Positions 17,268-26,591 are shown, counted from the first letter of the stretch. The stretch: 64,000 bases of DNA from Acidisarcina polymorpha (GCF_003330725.1 NZ_CP030840.1:5208001-5272000), one strand, 5' to 3'. Numbers and translations: made by a program. The notes: generated by a model not told the origin, from the sequence alone.

Positions 17268-18187
17268 AGCTACTGACTCGAAGGACCTTTGTCGGCGCCG
17301 CATTGCTTTGCTCCGCAGATGCTGCGTTTGGAGTGACAGCGCGTTCGCCTCGGGCCAATTTTCCAATCGCTCCCCGTGCGCGGATCGCCGTTGCCACTTA
17401 TCCGTTCCGCGCCGTGATGGATGCGCCAGGTAATCCCGATCGCGATCCCGCGAAAGCTGGGATGGATCTAGCGGCCTTCGCTAAGTTGGTGAAAGATGAA
17501 TTCAAGGTCAGCGGCATCGAACCGCTCCACTCCCACTTCTCCTCGACAGAACCAGGTCAGATCGTCAAGCTGCGAGCGGCCTTTGACGCGGTCGGGGTAC
17601 ATACAGTCAATATTCCTGTCGACGAACCCGTAGAACTCTGTAGTCAGGTTGAAGAAAAACGAAATGCCGGGAATGCGAGTTACCGCCGATGGATCGATAT
17701 CGCGGTTATTCTCGGTTCGCCAAGCATTCGGGTTTCAATTCCCACCTGCTCCGATACTTCAGATATTCCCAAGGCTATACAAGCTTTGCAGCCCACTCTT
17801 GACTACGCGCGTGAAAAAGGAATCGTCGTTAACCTGGAAAATGATGATCCTGTCTTGTCCTCAGCGACCCGTATCCTGGCAGCTATCCAGCAAGCGAATA
17901 CGCCGTGGCTGAGAGCGCTCCCCGACTTCGCAAATTCGCTCATGGGTGGCGATGAGCGATTCAACACGACAGCCGTCAAGCAGATGTTTGCCCACGCCTG
18001 GAACATCACGCATGTCAAAGATGCGGAAGTTATCAAAGGGAAACGCGAGACTGTCTCGCTTGGCGAGCTCTTTACTATCGCTAAAGCCTCGGGCTATCGC
18101 GGCTACTACTCGATGGAATCGGATTCGGAAGTAGACCCATTCGCTGACACCAGGCACCTGATCGAACAGACCTTGTTGCTGATGTAA
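17264..18187 (+). CDS. Tat-exported TIM-barrel enzyme, sugar phosphate isomerase/epimerase family (AP endonuclease 2-like)
   Basis: Xylose-isomerase-like TIM barrel, a family of divalent-metal sugar isomerases, epimerases and lyases. A twin-arginine signal opens the protein (TRRTFVGAALL, residues 5-15), then the mature domain: VATYPFRAVMD, LHSHF, the metal-type segment VVNLENDDP near residue 188, WLRALPDF, HVKDAEV and a C-terminal YYSMESDSEVDPF carrying a likely metal-ligand Glu. 307 residues. Its ATG overlaps the stop of the GMC gene by four bases, so it is coupled to the dehydrogenase and is probably periplasmic. Given this pairing I infer that it acts on the oxidised product (for example a 3-keto-glycoside), but plain isomerase or epimerase activity cannot be excluded. 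Confidence 0.82.
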   Translation: MKLLTRRTFVGAALLCSADAAFGVTARSPRANFPIAPRARIAVATYPFRAVMDAPGNPDRDPAKAGMDLAAFAKLVKDEFKVSGIEPLHSHFSSTEPGQIVKLRAAFDAVGVHTVNIPVDEPVELCSQVEEKRNAGNASYRRWIDIAVILGSPSIRVSIPTCSDTSDIPKAIQALQPTLDYAREKGIVVNLENDDPVLSSATRILAAIQQANTPWLRALPDFANSLMGGDERFNTTAVKQMFAHAWNITHVKDAEVIKGKRETVSLGELFTIAKASGYRGYYSMESDSEVDPFADTRHLIEQTLLLM

Positions 18188-18269
18188 AGCCGTCGGCCGT
18201 TTCACCCGACTGCCTTTCCTCATTTCTCAGGCGTCTCGCGGCCTGGTCCTTATCACTCGAAGTGTTTCA

Positions 18270-18299
18270 TTGACAACAAGCGAAGTAGACGCATATCTT
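18270..18299 (+). promoter_or_regulatory. Sigma-70-type promoter of the GH9 gene
   Basis: TTGACA at 18270-18275, an 18-base spacer, and TATCTT at 18294-18299. Predicted transcription start is about 18306, inside the operator-like sequence at 18303-18319, so a bound repressor would block initiation. Confidence 0.6.
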
Positions 18300-18302
18300 G
18301 GG

Positions 18303-18319
18303 TTTCAATCGATTCAATA
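18303..18319 (+). promoter_or_regulatory. LacI-type operator candidate (site 1, upstream of GH9)
   Basis: TTTCAATCGATTCAATA is a near-palindrome centred on CG, of the general AAWCGWTT form bound by LacI-family repressors. It lies just after the -10 box and 21 bases before the GH9 start. It fits the consensus nTTCAAWCGWTTnAATA together with 26387-26403 (reverse strand) and 30669-30685. Confidence 0.6.
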
Positions 18320-18340
18320 CGCTCGGGAAGTGAGGCCGCA

Positions 18341-20527
18341 ATGCTGCTCTCCGCCACTCATCGGGTGCTCCGCCCCTTCAGTGTTCTAGTCGCTCTTCTT
18401 GGCTTTGTCTCGTTAGCTGCACAAGCCGAGTCCGCCTATGTCCGGGTAAGTCAAGTGGGCTATGAAGTTGGATCGTTGCCCGCGCGCGCCTATCTTATGT
18501 CGACTGCATCCGAGACAAATGCCACCTTCAAGGTTGTATGTCCCGATGGCCACAGTGCCTTTACGGGGAAGGTTGGCTCGCTTTTGGGAACGTGGGCGAA
18601 TAGCAAGCAGCTCACCTACAAGGTCTATGCTCTTGATTTTGTCGTGCCGCGCGGCCGCAGTTATACCATCTCCGTTGCTGGACCCGTAGCAGCGCTCTCG
18701 CCCAAATTCGCCGTTGATGTTCCCGACGCTTTATATCCAGGATTACTGGTCAATTCGCTGTTCTTCTATGAAACCCAGCGAGACGGAGCCGACTTCATCC
18801 AAAATGCATTGAGAGATGCTCCTGGGCACCTGAAGGACAAGAACGCTAAACTCTACGAAACTCCCCCTCTCGATGACAACGACCTTATCAACAACGTGCC
18901 GCCGGCAAAGCCGCTAACCCCAGCGAAGCTCCCCAACATCGATGCAGATGGTGGATGGTGGGACGCCGGCGATTATGAGAAGTATGTTGAAACGATAAGT
19001 TATACAACCGCATTGATGGAGATTGGGGTTCGCGACTTTCCTGCTCAAATGGGGCCCGACGCGCCACTCGATCCACCTGCGCCTCCAAATGCAGTCTCTT
19101 ACGCGGGCGACAGCGGCGCCGGATCACCCCGGTCAGCGGATTTCAGCGCGGAGGCGAAGTTCGGTATCCATTGGTTATTGAAGATGTGGGATAACTCTGC
19201 CCATGGACTCCCATATCAGGTTGATAACACCCAGGATTGGAACTATTACGGCGAAGGCGACCCAGCCTCGGCAGAGGGCGGCTGTGGCGGCACCTACAAT
19301 ACCCCTTACTGCCTCCTTACCGAGTACGACATCTGGACGCTTCCCCAGGCTGCGGACAACTACAAGCAAGATGGCGATCCAGGGGCTTGCGATCCATTCA
19401 CCACTTTCTTCATCTGCAATCGTCCCGTCTACGTAGCCCCGCGACTCTCATTAAGTCCCAACCTGGCCGGCCGTCTAGCCGCAGATTTTGCTCTGTGTTA
19501 CCAACTTAATCGCGAACAGGATCCAACCTTGGCGAAAGCATGCCTGAAGGACGCTGAAGAGGCTTTCGCGCTTGCTGACACACGTTATCCCGATCCAGCG
19601 CCCTCGGTAGGTTCCGGGTCCTGTCCAAACTGCTTGCTGACCATTGCTCCTTTCGACGGGTACCCCGAGACCGTCTGGGGCGATGATATGGAGTTAGGTG
19701 CAACCGAGCTATCCGTGGCGCTGCGCTTTGCTCATGGCGAATCGGACTTGCCTGCCGGATTGCCGCATACGGATCCTAACTTCTATTTGCGGCAGGCTGC
19801 CAGCTTTGCTAAGTATTACATCGCCAAGATTTACAAACCGGGCTTCAGCGACACTCTCAATCTCTATGATGTCAGCGGACTCGCCCACTTCGAGTTATAC
19901 CGGGCGCTTAAAGATGCAGGCGACCCACAGGATTTGGATGTTTCCCAGCAGACGATAGGCAATCAGCTTCTCTACCAGGTGAATGCGGCAGTGGCCCAAT
20001 CAAGTTCGGACCCGTGGGGGTTCGGAGTGCCTTGGAGCGCGGGCGACACCACCTCTCATGGAGCAGGTTTGTCGGTGATGGCGAGCGAGGCCTACTCGAT
20101 GACTCATGATCCGCGCTATAACACTTACTCGCAGCGATGGCTGGCTAATATCCTGGGGGCGAACTCGTGGGGATCGTCCTTCATCGTTGGCGATGGAAGC
20201 ACCTTCCCGAATTGCATTCAGCATCAGGTCGCTAACCTGGCCGGGGCGCTTGATGGCACCGCCGGCGGCACGCCCATTCTTTGGGGAGCCGCCACCGAGG
20301 GTCCCGACAGTTACACGAGTTCGGGCGTGGTAGGTGGAATGAAGCTTTGCCCCGCGAACGGGGTTGACACCTTCGCGAAGTTCAATGGGAATCCGGGCGC
20401 CTACAATCCATCCGAGACCGCGTTGTTCCAGGACAATGTGCAGTCGTACAGCACAACCGAACCGGGCATCGATCTGACCGCGACCTCCTTCCTGATGTGG
20501 TCGTGGAGGATGGCCGAGGGCAAATAG
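18341..20527 (+). CDS. Glycoside hydrolase family 9 enzyme, secreted
   Basis: Inverting glycosidase of family GH9, which contains endoglucanases, cellobiosidases and also exo-beta-glucosaminidases. A signal peptide covers about the first 29 residues (hydrophobic FSVLVALLGFVSLAAQA). An Ig-like N-terminal domain follows (VRVSQVGYEVGSLPARAYL), then the (alpha/alpha)6 catalytic domain. Catalytic features: DAGDYEKY with Asp208 and Asp211 as the base pair, GAGLSVMASEAYS, and the C-terminal TEPGID with Glu707 as the likely acid. GGAAGTGAGG lies 5 bases before the ATG. 728 residues. The gene stands alone behind its own promoter and operator-like site. Because it shares that site with a GH2 glucosaminidase-like gene, an amino-sugar substrate is as likely as cellulose. 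Confidence 0.92.
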   Translation: MLLSATHRVLRPFSVLVALLGFVSLAAQAESAYVRVSQVGYEVGSLPARAYLMSTASETNATFKVVCPDGHSAFTGKVGSLLGTWANSKQLTYKVYALDFVVPRGRSYTISVAGPVAALSPKFAVDVPDALYPGLLVNSLFFYETQRDGADFIQNALRDAPGHLKDKNAKLYETPPLDDNDLINNVPPAKPLTPAKLPNIDADGGWWDAGDYEKYVETISYTTALMEIGVRDFPAQMGPDAPLDPPAPPNAVSYAGDSGAGSPRSADFSAEAKFGIHWLLKMWDNSAHGLPYQVDNTQDWNYYGEGDPASAEGGCGGTYNTPYCLLTEYDIWTLPQAADNYKQDGDPGACDPFTTFFICNRPVYVAPRLSLSPNLAGRLAADFALCYQLNREQDPTLAKACLKDAEEAFALADTRYPDPAPSVGSGSCPNCLLTIAPFDGYPETVWGDDMELGATELSVALRFAHGESDLPAGLPHTDPNFYLRQAASFAKYYIAKIYKPGFSDTLNLYDVSGLAHFELYRALKDAGDPQDLDVSQQTIGNQLLYQVNAAVAQSSSDPWGFGVPWSAGDTTSHGAGLSVMASEAYSMTHDPRYNTYSQRWLANILGANSWGSSFIVGDGSTFPNCIQHQVANLAGALDGTAGGTPILWGAATEGPDSYTSSGVVGGMKLCPANGVDTFAKFNGNPGAYNPSETALFQDNVQSYSTTEPGIDLTATSFLMWSWRMAEGK

Positions 20528-20561
20528 ACTGGAACTCATTGCGGCGGCCTAGCGACGTGAA

Positions 20562-22613
20562 TCAGCGCTTTGTCGCTCGGACGAGTGTCTCCACTCCGGG
20601 AACGATGCCATCGATCAGCGTCGCCTGTGGCGCACCTAACTTTTTGAGCGATGCAAGTTGATCTCCCCTGGTGGCTGCACTCACGGATTCACGCTTCTCC
20701 AGCGAATCGAGCGCCGACAATCCGATCGCCGCTGCTTGGCTGAGGTTTCGCGAGAGGGGCGCGAGTTCCGCGGTCAATGCAGAATGCGGAAGCAGCGGCT
20801 GCAGTAGCGCGTCGTTGTCCCGCCATAATGTGAGCCATTGCCGCGCTTGCCGACGATCGTTCTCAGTGGCAGTGCCACCAGCGATGCGATCTGCAATGCC
20901 GCGGAACTGCCGGGCTTGGTCGCTCTCCGATGGCACCGCATCTACCAGATGATTGAGCGGAGTGTAGCTGTAATATTTGGTCAGCTCTTCACGCGAATAC
21001 CCCTTCGGGGGTTCAACCACGCTGGCCAGCACCTTCAATGAGGATGGATCTTCATCGCCAACCATCCGCTCTATCATCAGCTCGCTGGTTGTGCGATACA
21101 ACATTCCACGCTGGGCCAGATCCTCAGAGACGACTCCAAGCCGCCGGTACATCGAATCAACGTCTTTCGTTTCCTGAGGCGACCACAGCCGCTCAGCGAT
21201 TGCCGCCGTTCGAGGCCAGATGCGACCGCCAACGTTCTCCGGGGTCGTATATTCCGACCACATGGTCGCTTCGCCGCCAAGAATATTCTTCTGTTGATCG
21301 GCGGTGAGCTTCGCAGTGGCGCCTTCAAGAGGATCAACCGCATAGTGCTGCGACGCTGGCTGGTTTAAGTCGATGTAATATCCGGTGGAAAGAATGCCGC
21401 GGTTGCCGCGCTCCGCCGCCTGCGCCAGAGACTTCTGACCGCGCCACGACTGAATGACTACGTCCTTGGGCGTATCCGGCTGCAGCACTTCGTCCCAGCC
21501 GACAGTAATCTTTCCGCGCTTCGCCACCAGCTTCTGCACCCGGCCGGTGAAGTAGGCCTGAAGCGCTGCATCGTCTTTGAGGCCGTGTTCGCGCATGAAT
21601 TGCTGGATGCGAGGATTGCGGTCCCACTCCTTGCCGTTGCACTCGTCACCGCCGATGTGAAAGTATGCGTCGGGAAACAGCGCCGTCATCTCTTCGATAA
21701 ATCGATCGAGAAATTCATAGGTGCTCTCCCGGGTAGGATCCATTGCCGGATCGAAGATGCCAAATTCCCGCTCAATTTGGTAAGGCCCGTTGCCGCTTGC
21801 GATGTTAGGGTACCCGACGAACCAGGCTGTTGCATGGCCCGGCATGTCGAACTCAGGAATGACGCGGATGCCGCGATCGCGAGCATAGTCGATGATCTCG
21901 CGGACCTGTTCCTGAGTGTAAAAGAGGCCGTCGGAGCCCTTTTCCTGAAGCAGAGGGAAAGTCTTGCTTTCGATGCGAAAACCCTGGTCTTCGGATAGAT
22001 GCCAGTGAAAGACATTCATCTTGACCGCTTCCATTCCATCGAGAGTCTGACGGACGACATCCACCGGCATGAAGTGGCGCCCCGAGTCGAGCATCAACCC
22101 CCGCCAGGGAAAGCGAGGCTGGTCATCGATGGTGATTGCAGGCACAACGAAACCATTAGGCGAGATCTTCGCCAGTTGGAGAAAGGTCTGCAGCCCGCGC
22201 AAGATGCCGAGCGGATTGGCTGCATTGAGAACTGCCTGTGTCGGGGTAATCTCCAGCCGGTAAGATTCGTCTTCACCGAGCTGCTGGACCGGTGCACTCG
22301 GGCCTGCCGTTTTGATGATGAGCTTCGATTGATTCACCGGCTGCGGCGGAACCGGAAGGATTCCGGTTTCGCGCGACAGGGTGGCGACGAAGCGGTCGCG
22401 CGCCCGTTCCAGCCGGGGTTCGGTATAACCCTCGAAGACGACCTGCAGTCCTCCGTGAAGAGAAAGGCTACCAGCGCCTTGAACCACATGGGCGGGTAGC
22501 GGCATTACCGGCAGCGTCGCCTGCGCATACATCGGGCTGCCATGAAGGACAAAGAAAACGCAGGTCACAACAAGAGCGGTCGCAAACCGCCGGAGCTTAC
22601 TCAACGAAAACAT
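20562..22613 (-). CDS. Beta-N-acetylhexosaminidase (GH20), secreted
   Basis: Releases terminal GlcNAc or GalNAc by substrate-assisted catalysis. From the ATG at 22611-22613 the protein has a signal peptide (FATALVVTCVFFVLHG), the small GH20b N-terminal domain (VMPLPAHVVQGAG to about residue 135) and the barrel: PRFPWRGLMLDSGRHFMP, HWHLSEDQGFRIES, VIPEFDMPGHATAW, and YFHIGGDECNGKEW with catalytic Asp323-Glu324. VGWDEVL and WRGQKSL follow. A longer C-terminal tail (last roughly 150 residues) has no motif I recognise. An in-frame ATG at 22664 would start inside the terminator-like hairpin, so the later start (GGAAGG 11 bases upstream) is preferred. It lies 98 bases downstream of the TonB receptor gene. 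Confidence 0.93.
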   Translation of the reverse strand: MFSLSKLRRFATALVVTCVFFVLHGSPMYAQATLPVMPLPAHVVQGAGSLSLHGGLQVVFEGYTEPRLERARDRFVATLSRETGILPVPPQPVNQSKLIIKTAGPSAPVQQLGEDESYRLEITPTQAVLNAANPLGILRGLQTFLQLAKISPNGFVVPAITIDDQPRFPWRGLMLDSGRHFMPVDVVRQTLDGMEAVKMNVFHWHLSEDQGFRIESKTFPLLQEKGSDGLFYTQEQVREIIDYARDRGIRVIPEFDMPGHATAWFVGYPNIASGNGPYQIEREFGIFDPAMDPTRESTYEFLDRFIEEMTALFPDAYFHIGGDECNGKEWDRNPRIQQFMREHGLKDDAALQAYFTGRVQKLVAKRGKITVGWDEVLQPDTPKDVVIQSWRGQKSLAQAAERGNRGILSTGYYIDLNQPASQHYAVDPLEGATAKLTADQQKNILGGEATMWSEYTTPENVGGRIWPRTAAIAERLWSPQETKDVDSMYRRLGVVSEDLAQRGMLYRTTSELMIERMVGDEDPSSLKVLASVVEPPKGYSREELTKYYSYTPLNHLVDAVPSESDQARQFRGIADRIAGGTATENDRRQARQWLTLWRDNDALLQPLLPHSALTAELAPLSRNLSQAAAIGLSALDSLEKRESVSAATRGDQLASLKKLGAPQATLIDGIVPGVETLVRATKR

Positions 22614-22643
22614 TTTCTGACTGACCTTCCCGATAGTTTGAGA

Positions 22644-22681
22644 CAAAGAAAAGCAGTACGGCACGTCGTGGCGTACTGCTT
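22644..22681 (-). terminator. Rho-independent terminator after the TonB receptor gene
   Basis: On the reverse strand, AAGCAGTACG (22681-22672) pairs perfectly with CGTACTGCTT (22660-22651) across an 11-base loop that can fold further (CACG/CGTG). A T-rich run (TTCTTTG) follows. It lies between the receptor stop (22712) and the GH20 start (22613), so GH20 expression would depend on read-through or a separate promoter. Confidence 0.65.
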
Positions 22682-22711
22682 AAGTGAGCTATTCCATTAC
22701 TGTTGCTCTGC

Positions 22712-25700
22712 CTAGAAGACAAATTTTCCAGCGAGTTGCAAGATGCGGGCATTATGCGCGGCGCTCGCGGTCAAGAACGAGTCACCGGCGCAGTTCGCAG
22801 CACCATAGCAGGCGGTCGTGTTGATGGCGCTGAATTGGGTGTGGTTGAAGATATTGAAGGCTTCTGCGCGAAACTCGAAGTGCATGTCTTCGTGCACGGC
22901 GAAGTTCTTGAAGAGGCCCATGTCGAAGTTCGTCCGGTGGGGCAAGCGCAAGATGTTGCGGCCTGCATCGCCGTAGGTAAGCCCTTGCGGAGGAGCGTAG
23001 GCATCGCTGTTATACAGGCGAGGCCCGAGTTGACCGGCTGGATGCCGGATGGCTGCCGGTCCGTGGATGTTCCCGATAACGTCTGGGTAGGACTGGACGC
23101 TGGTGACAGAATTGCCAGTTCCCGCGTTGTCGGCATTCACTGAATTTGTAACGCTGAACGGAGTCCCAGTTTGGAAGCCGGTCAGATCGGAGATCTGCCA
23201 TCCGCCGAGTGTCGAATGCAAGAGCCCCGGCTTGGTGAAGAAGGGAAGATCGTAGACCAGGCTGGCTTCGAGCACATGCGTCTCATCGAAGTTCGAAGAC
23301 GCGAGACTCATCTGCGGATTATAGGCATTTGGAACTTCAATCCCGGCGCCACCATCGGAGGCATCATCGATCGAGTGGCCATAAGTGTAAGCGAGACTGC
23401 CGTTCAGCCTGCCAAAGTAATGGCTGACTCCGATTTGCAGCGCGTCATATTGCGACTGCGCGATGTTTTCGGAGTGGGTGATGCCGCTAATGCCGACAAA
23501 TGGACGATAAGGGTCGGGGGTGTTGCCGCAGGCAATGGCGAGGTGGTTTGCCACGTCTCCGCTCACCACTTGACCGTTTGCTGTGCCCGTATAATTTCCG
23601 GTGTTATCCAGCGCCAGACTACTGCAGTCTGCCGCCGATATTACCTGGCCCGGCCCGTACGGATTCTCAGAGAGCGGTATCGGCTGCAACTGGTTGTACT
23701 CGTGGCGCATCGGCAATTTCCTTCCGAGACTGCCGACATAGGCCACTTGCATGGTGGTATGGCCCGGCAGTTCGCCTTGGACCGCCAAATTATATTGCTG
23801 GACGTAAGGCCATACGGCATGAGTGGGGATCGCGATGAAGCTGAGCGGGAACTGCGTGATCGTGCCGCCAGTGGCGTTATAGCTTGTGAAGTTGGATCGA
23901 ACCGGAGTCTGCACGAGCGGTGCGGTGCCCTCGAGGTATTCGGAGTTGCTCTCGTTGCCGTTGGTGTGCTCAAAGAAGATACCGTAACCGCCGCGCACTG
24001 CAAGCTTGCCATTTCCGAACACATCGTAGGCAAAACCAACTCGCGGAGCAGGATTGAAGAGATGTCCGCTCATGCAGCCGGCATAAACCCCGTTGACGCC
24101 GCATTGGACGATGCCATTGAAGATATTGCCGCTGCCGGGCACAATCGAGCCATCGACCGGGCTGACCTGCGGGGCGGCGGCTGAGTTCCACGCTGCGGCC
24201 TCGAAGTTGCCAGACTGGTTGCTGATATCTTCGTAGGTCCCGAAGAGACTAATCCGCAGTCCCAGGTTCAGCGTCAACTTTTGGTTCACCCGCCAGTTGT
24301 CTTGAAAGTAAGGCTCGAAGATCTTGTACCGGTTGTAGTACTTCGGTTGGTCTGAAGTTTGCGTAAACGACCCGACCTGGCCGGCCAGCAAATCGGCGAA
24401 TGGGTTGCCGGTAGTGACGGAAGAAGAGGTGCTGAAACTATAGACCCCCTGGACGGGAACCCCGTTGTTGTTGCCCACCGCGGGCTCATTCTTCTGTGCG
24501 GCTATGAAGGAGGCGCCGGTGATGAAGGTGTGGTCTTTATACGTTTTAGTTAGATTGTCGCGGTAGGTATAGGTGGGGTTCGAGTTTTTCCACGGGAAGT
24601 ACCCGGTGTTCGCATTAAACCCGCTCCCGTAGGCTGTTCCGCCGCTGACGCTGATCCACGGTAGAACCCCGCCATAGCCGTTATTGAAGAAGCCCTGACC
24701 AGTGAAGTCTTGCCGTCCGATACCCGGCGTGGTGTTGAGCAGGGTAATGTGGTCAGAGGTGTAATCGGCAACGAATTCATTCACCAGCGAAGGGGAAGCG
24801 GTGTAAGTCAGATTTGCCACCATATCGATGCCGGGGCCGGCGAAACTATTCTGCACGGTAGGAAAGGAACTGGATTGGAAGGTGGGTGGATTGCTGACCG
24901 TTGACCAGGAATCATAGATGAAGCGGAAGAAGCCGCGAAGCTTCTCATTGACCACCTGGTCGACGCGGAAGAGTTCTTCGCGATTGGTGGTGAGCTGCGA
25001 TGGAGAAGACTGGAAGAACGAAGAGGTCCCGGAGCCGACATTTCCTGCGGGGATGAGGACCAACAGCGCGGCGCCATTTGGATCAATCGGAACTTGATTA
25101 TTGGCGTAGTACGCGCCCGTTGTCGGGTTGACCGGGCAATTGGGGAAGTCTGTAGCGTCCACCGCACTTCCCGGGGCCGGGCAGAGGTCGGAGAAGTCGC
25201 CAGTGCGTTCCGCATTTGAGGGGACTTGCTGGTTGAAGACCTGCCCGGGAACGTTCTCATGGCGAAATTCCTGCGAGTAGAAGAAGAAAGTCTTTGGCTG
25301 CGCAGGATGGTAGAGCTTAGGGATGAAGATGGGACCGCCGATGGTAAACCCGTAATCATGCTTCTTGTAGGTGGGTACCGATGTTTGGAAATAATTACGA
25401 GCGTTGAAGGCGTCGTTCCGCAGAAATTCGAAGACATCACCATGGAAGTGCTCAGTACCGGACTTCGTCTGCGAGAGAACCGTCCCGGAGGCATTGCGGC
25501 CATACTGCGCACCATAGTTCGAGGTCAGCACTTCGGTCTCAGCGATCGCGTCAACATTGGGATAGACATTGAGCGTGGTGTTGCTGCCGTTGTCCATGAG
25601 ACTCGAGCCGTCGATCTCCCAGTTGTTGTACTCCGTCCGGCCGCCGTTGATGCTATAGGCGATACTGCCGGCGACGCCGGTCTCCCCTTCATCCTGCCCG

Positions 25701-26287
25701 GTTTGATTGATGACGCCAGGAGACAGGGTGACGAGTTGGCTGAAATTACGACCATTGAGGACAAGCTGCGTAATCTGTTTGCCCGTGATGGTGAACGATA
25801 TCTCGGGAGACTCGGTCTGTACAGTGCCGAGATCGCTGCCGCTCACCTGAACTTCGGAGGACACCGCGCCAACCACTAGCTTCGCGTCCACTCTTTCGTT
25901 GCGGGAGACGCGCAAGACTATGCCGTTCGCCGTGAACTTCTCGTAACCAGGAACGGTTACTTGCAGGCTGTACGTGCCGGCATCCAGCGCCGGGAAGGAA
26001 TATTCCCCGCCGCTATTGGACGTGGTGGTGGTTGCTGTGCCTTGTCCCGACTTGGTAAGCGTCACCTGCGCGCCTGGGATTGCGCCGCCGCTCTGGTCGG
26101 TGACTGCGCCATTGATCGATCCGGACTGCTGGCCCGACGCGCGGTTCAATTGAACGAGACCCAGAAACAGCAAAAGCGATCCCGTAAGAAGGAGTCGCTT
26201 GGTGAAGGATCGGGTTAGGCTGGCTTGGAGGGGACATGGACCAGAGAACTGGCGCTTCTCCGATACGCGTTGATCTTGGCAAGACAT
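22712..26287 (-). CDS. TonB-dependent receptor, Oar-like, with carboxypeptidase regulatory-like domain
   Basis: Outer-membrane beta-barrel for energy-dependent import of large ligands, here most likely oligosaccharides. N-terminal hydrophobic signal (KRLLLTGSLLLFLGLVQ), then the regulatory-like beta-sandwich (INGAVTDQSGGAIPGAQVTL ... GGEYSFPALDAGTYSLQVTVPGYE). A plug-like domain follows (QLVLNGRNFSQLVTLSPGV, INGGRTEYNNWEIDG, YGAQYGRNASG), then a long barrel ending in an aromatic residue (LQLAGKFVF). About 1191 residues, typical for this acidobacterial type. The ATG at 26285-26287 has GGAGG 10 bases upstream. A GTG three codons earlier is too close to that box. GH20 lies downstream on the same strand, and a promoter with an operator-like site lies upstream. 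Confidence 0.92.
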   Translation of the reverse strand: MSCQDQRVSEKRQFSGPCPLQASLTRSFTKRLLLTGSLLLFLGLVQLNRASGQQSGSINGAVTDQSGGAIPGAQVTLTKSGQGTATTTTSNSGGEYSFPALDAGTYSLQVTVPGYEKFTANGIVLRVSRNERVDAKLVVGAVSSEVQVSGSDLGTVQTESPEISFTITGKQITQLVLNGRNFSQLVTLSPGVINQTGQDEGETGVAGSIAYSINGGRTEYNNWEIDGSSLMDNGSNTTLNVYPNVDAIAETEVLTSNYGAQYGRNASGTVLSQTKSGTEHFHGDVFEFLRNDAFNARNYFQTSVPTYKKHDYGFTIGGPIFIPKLYHPAQPKTFFFYSQEFRHENVPGQVFNQQVPSNAERTGDFSDLCPAPGSAVDATDFPNCPVNPTTGAYYANNQVPIDPNGAALLVLIPAGNVGSGTSSFFQSSPSQLTTNREELFRVDQVVNEKLRGFFRFIYDSWSTVSNPPTFQSSSFPTVQNSFAGPGIDMVANLTYTASPSLVNEFVADYTSDHITLLNTTPGIGRQDFTGQGFFNNGYGGVLPWISVSGGTAYGSGFNANTGYFPWKNSNPTYTYRDNLTKTYKDHTFITGASFIAAQKNEPAVGNNNGVPVQGVYSFSTSSSVTTGNPFADLLAGQVGSFTQTSDQPKYYNRYKIFEPYFQDNWRVNQKLTLNLGLRISLFGTYEDISNQSGNFEAAAWNSAAAPQVSPVDGSIVPGSGNIFNGIVQCGVNGVYAGCMSGHLFNPAPRVGFAYDVFGNGKLAVRGGYGIFFEHTNGNESNSEYLEGTAPLVQTPVRSNFTSYNATGGTITQFPLSFIAIPTHAVWPYVQQYNLAVQGELPGHTTMQVAYVGSLGRKLPMRHEYNQLQPIPLSENPYGPGQVISAADCSSLALDNTGNYTGTANGQVVSGDVANHLAIACGNTPDPYRPFVGISGITHSENIAQSQYDALQIGVSHYFGRLNGSLAYTYGHSIDDASDGGAGIEVPNAYNPQMSLASSNFDETHVLEASLVYDLPFFTKPGLLHSTLGGWQISDLTGFQTGTPFSVTNSVNADNAGTGNSVTSVQSYPDVIGNIHGPAAIRHPAGQLGPRLYNSDAYAPPQGLTYGDAGRNILRLPHRTNFDMGLFKNFAVHEDMHFEFRAEAFNIFNHTQFSAINTTACYGAANCAGDSFLTASAAHNARILQLAGKFVF

Positions 26288-26385
26288 AGGCGGCACGCCT
26301 CCGAAATTTCTGGGGAATTATAGTTCTGCTTAGCTTGAACAAGCCTTTTTGCTGGAGATGAAAATTCTTGCAAAGGAATTACCAG

Positions 26386-26413
26386 ATATTAAAACGTTTG
26401 AACATCATGTCAA
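26386..26413 (-). promoter_or_regulatory. Promoter of the TonB receptor gene with LacI-type operator (site 2) in the spacer
   Basis: Reverse strand: TTGACA (26413-26408), a 16-base spacer, and TAATAT (26391-26386). The spacer and -10 hold GTTCAAACGTTTTAATA (26403-26387), which matches the 17-base consensus of the GH9 and GH2 sites, so a bound repressor would sit between the -35 and -10. The 26288-26591 gap shows nothing else I can support. Confidence 0.6.
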
Positions 26414-26591
26414 GCAAAAGTTTTTTCTAAGTGAATCGTGCCCCCTTTTTGAGCTTCTACTCTCCCGGGCTGAACCGAATCGCGACAGACTCTCCCCAGG
26501 AGTTACAAGCCTGCAAACCGCCCCTCAAGCACCTGGCTTTCCTCGTCTGTCGCTCCAAACCGGTACACTGCTCTGGAATGCGGTGCAGCCT

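Noticed and set aside
26349-26591. N-terminal extension of the TPR protein back to an ATG at 26349
   Set aside because: AT-rich, overlaps the receptor promoter, and would bury the clear signal peptide that begins at the GTG at 26592.
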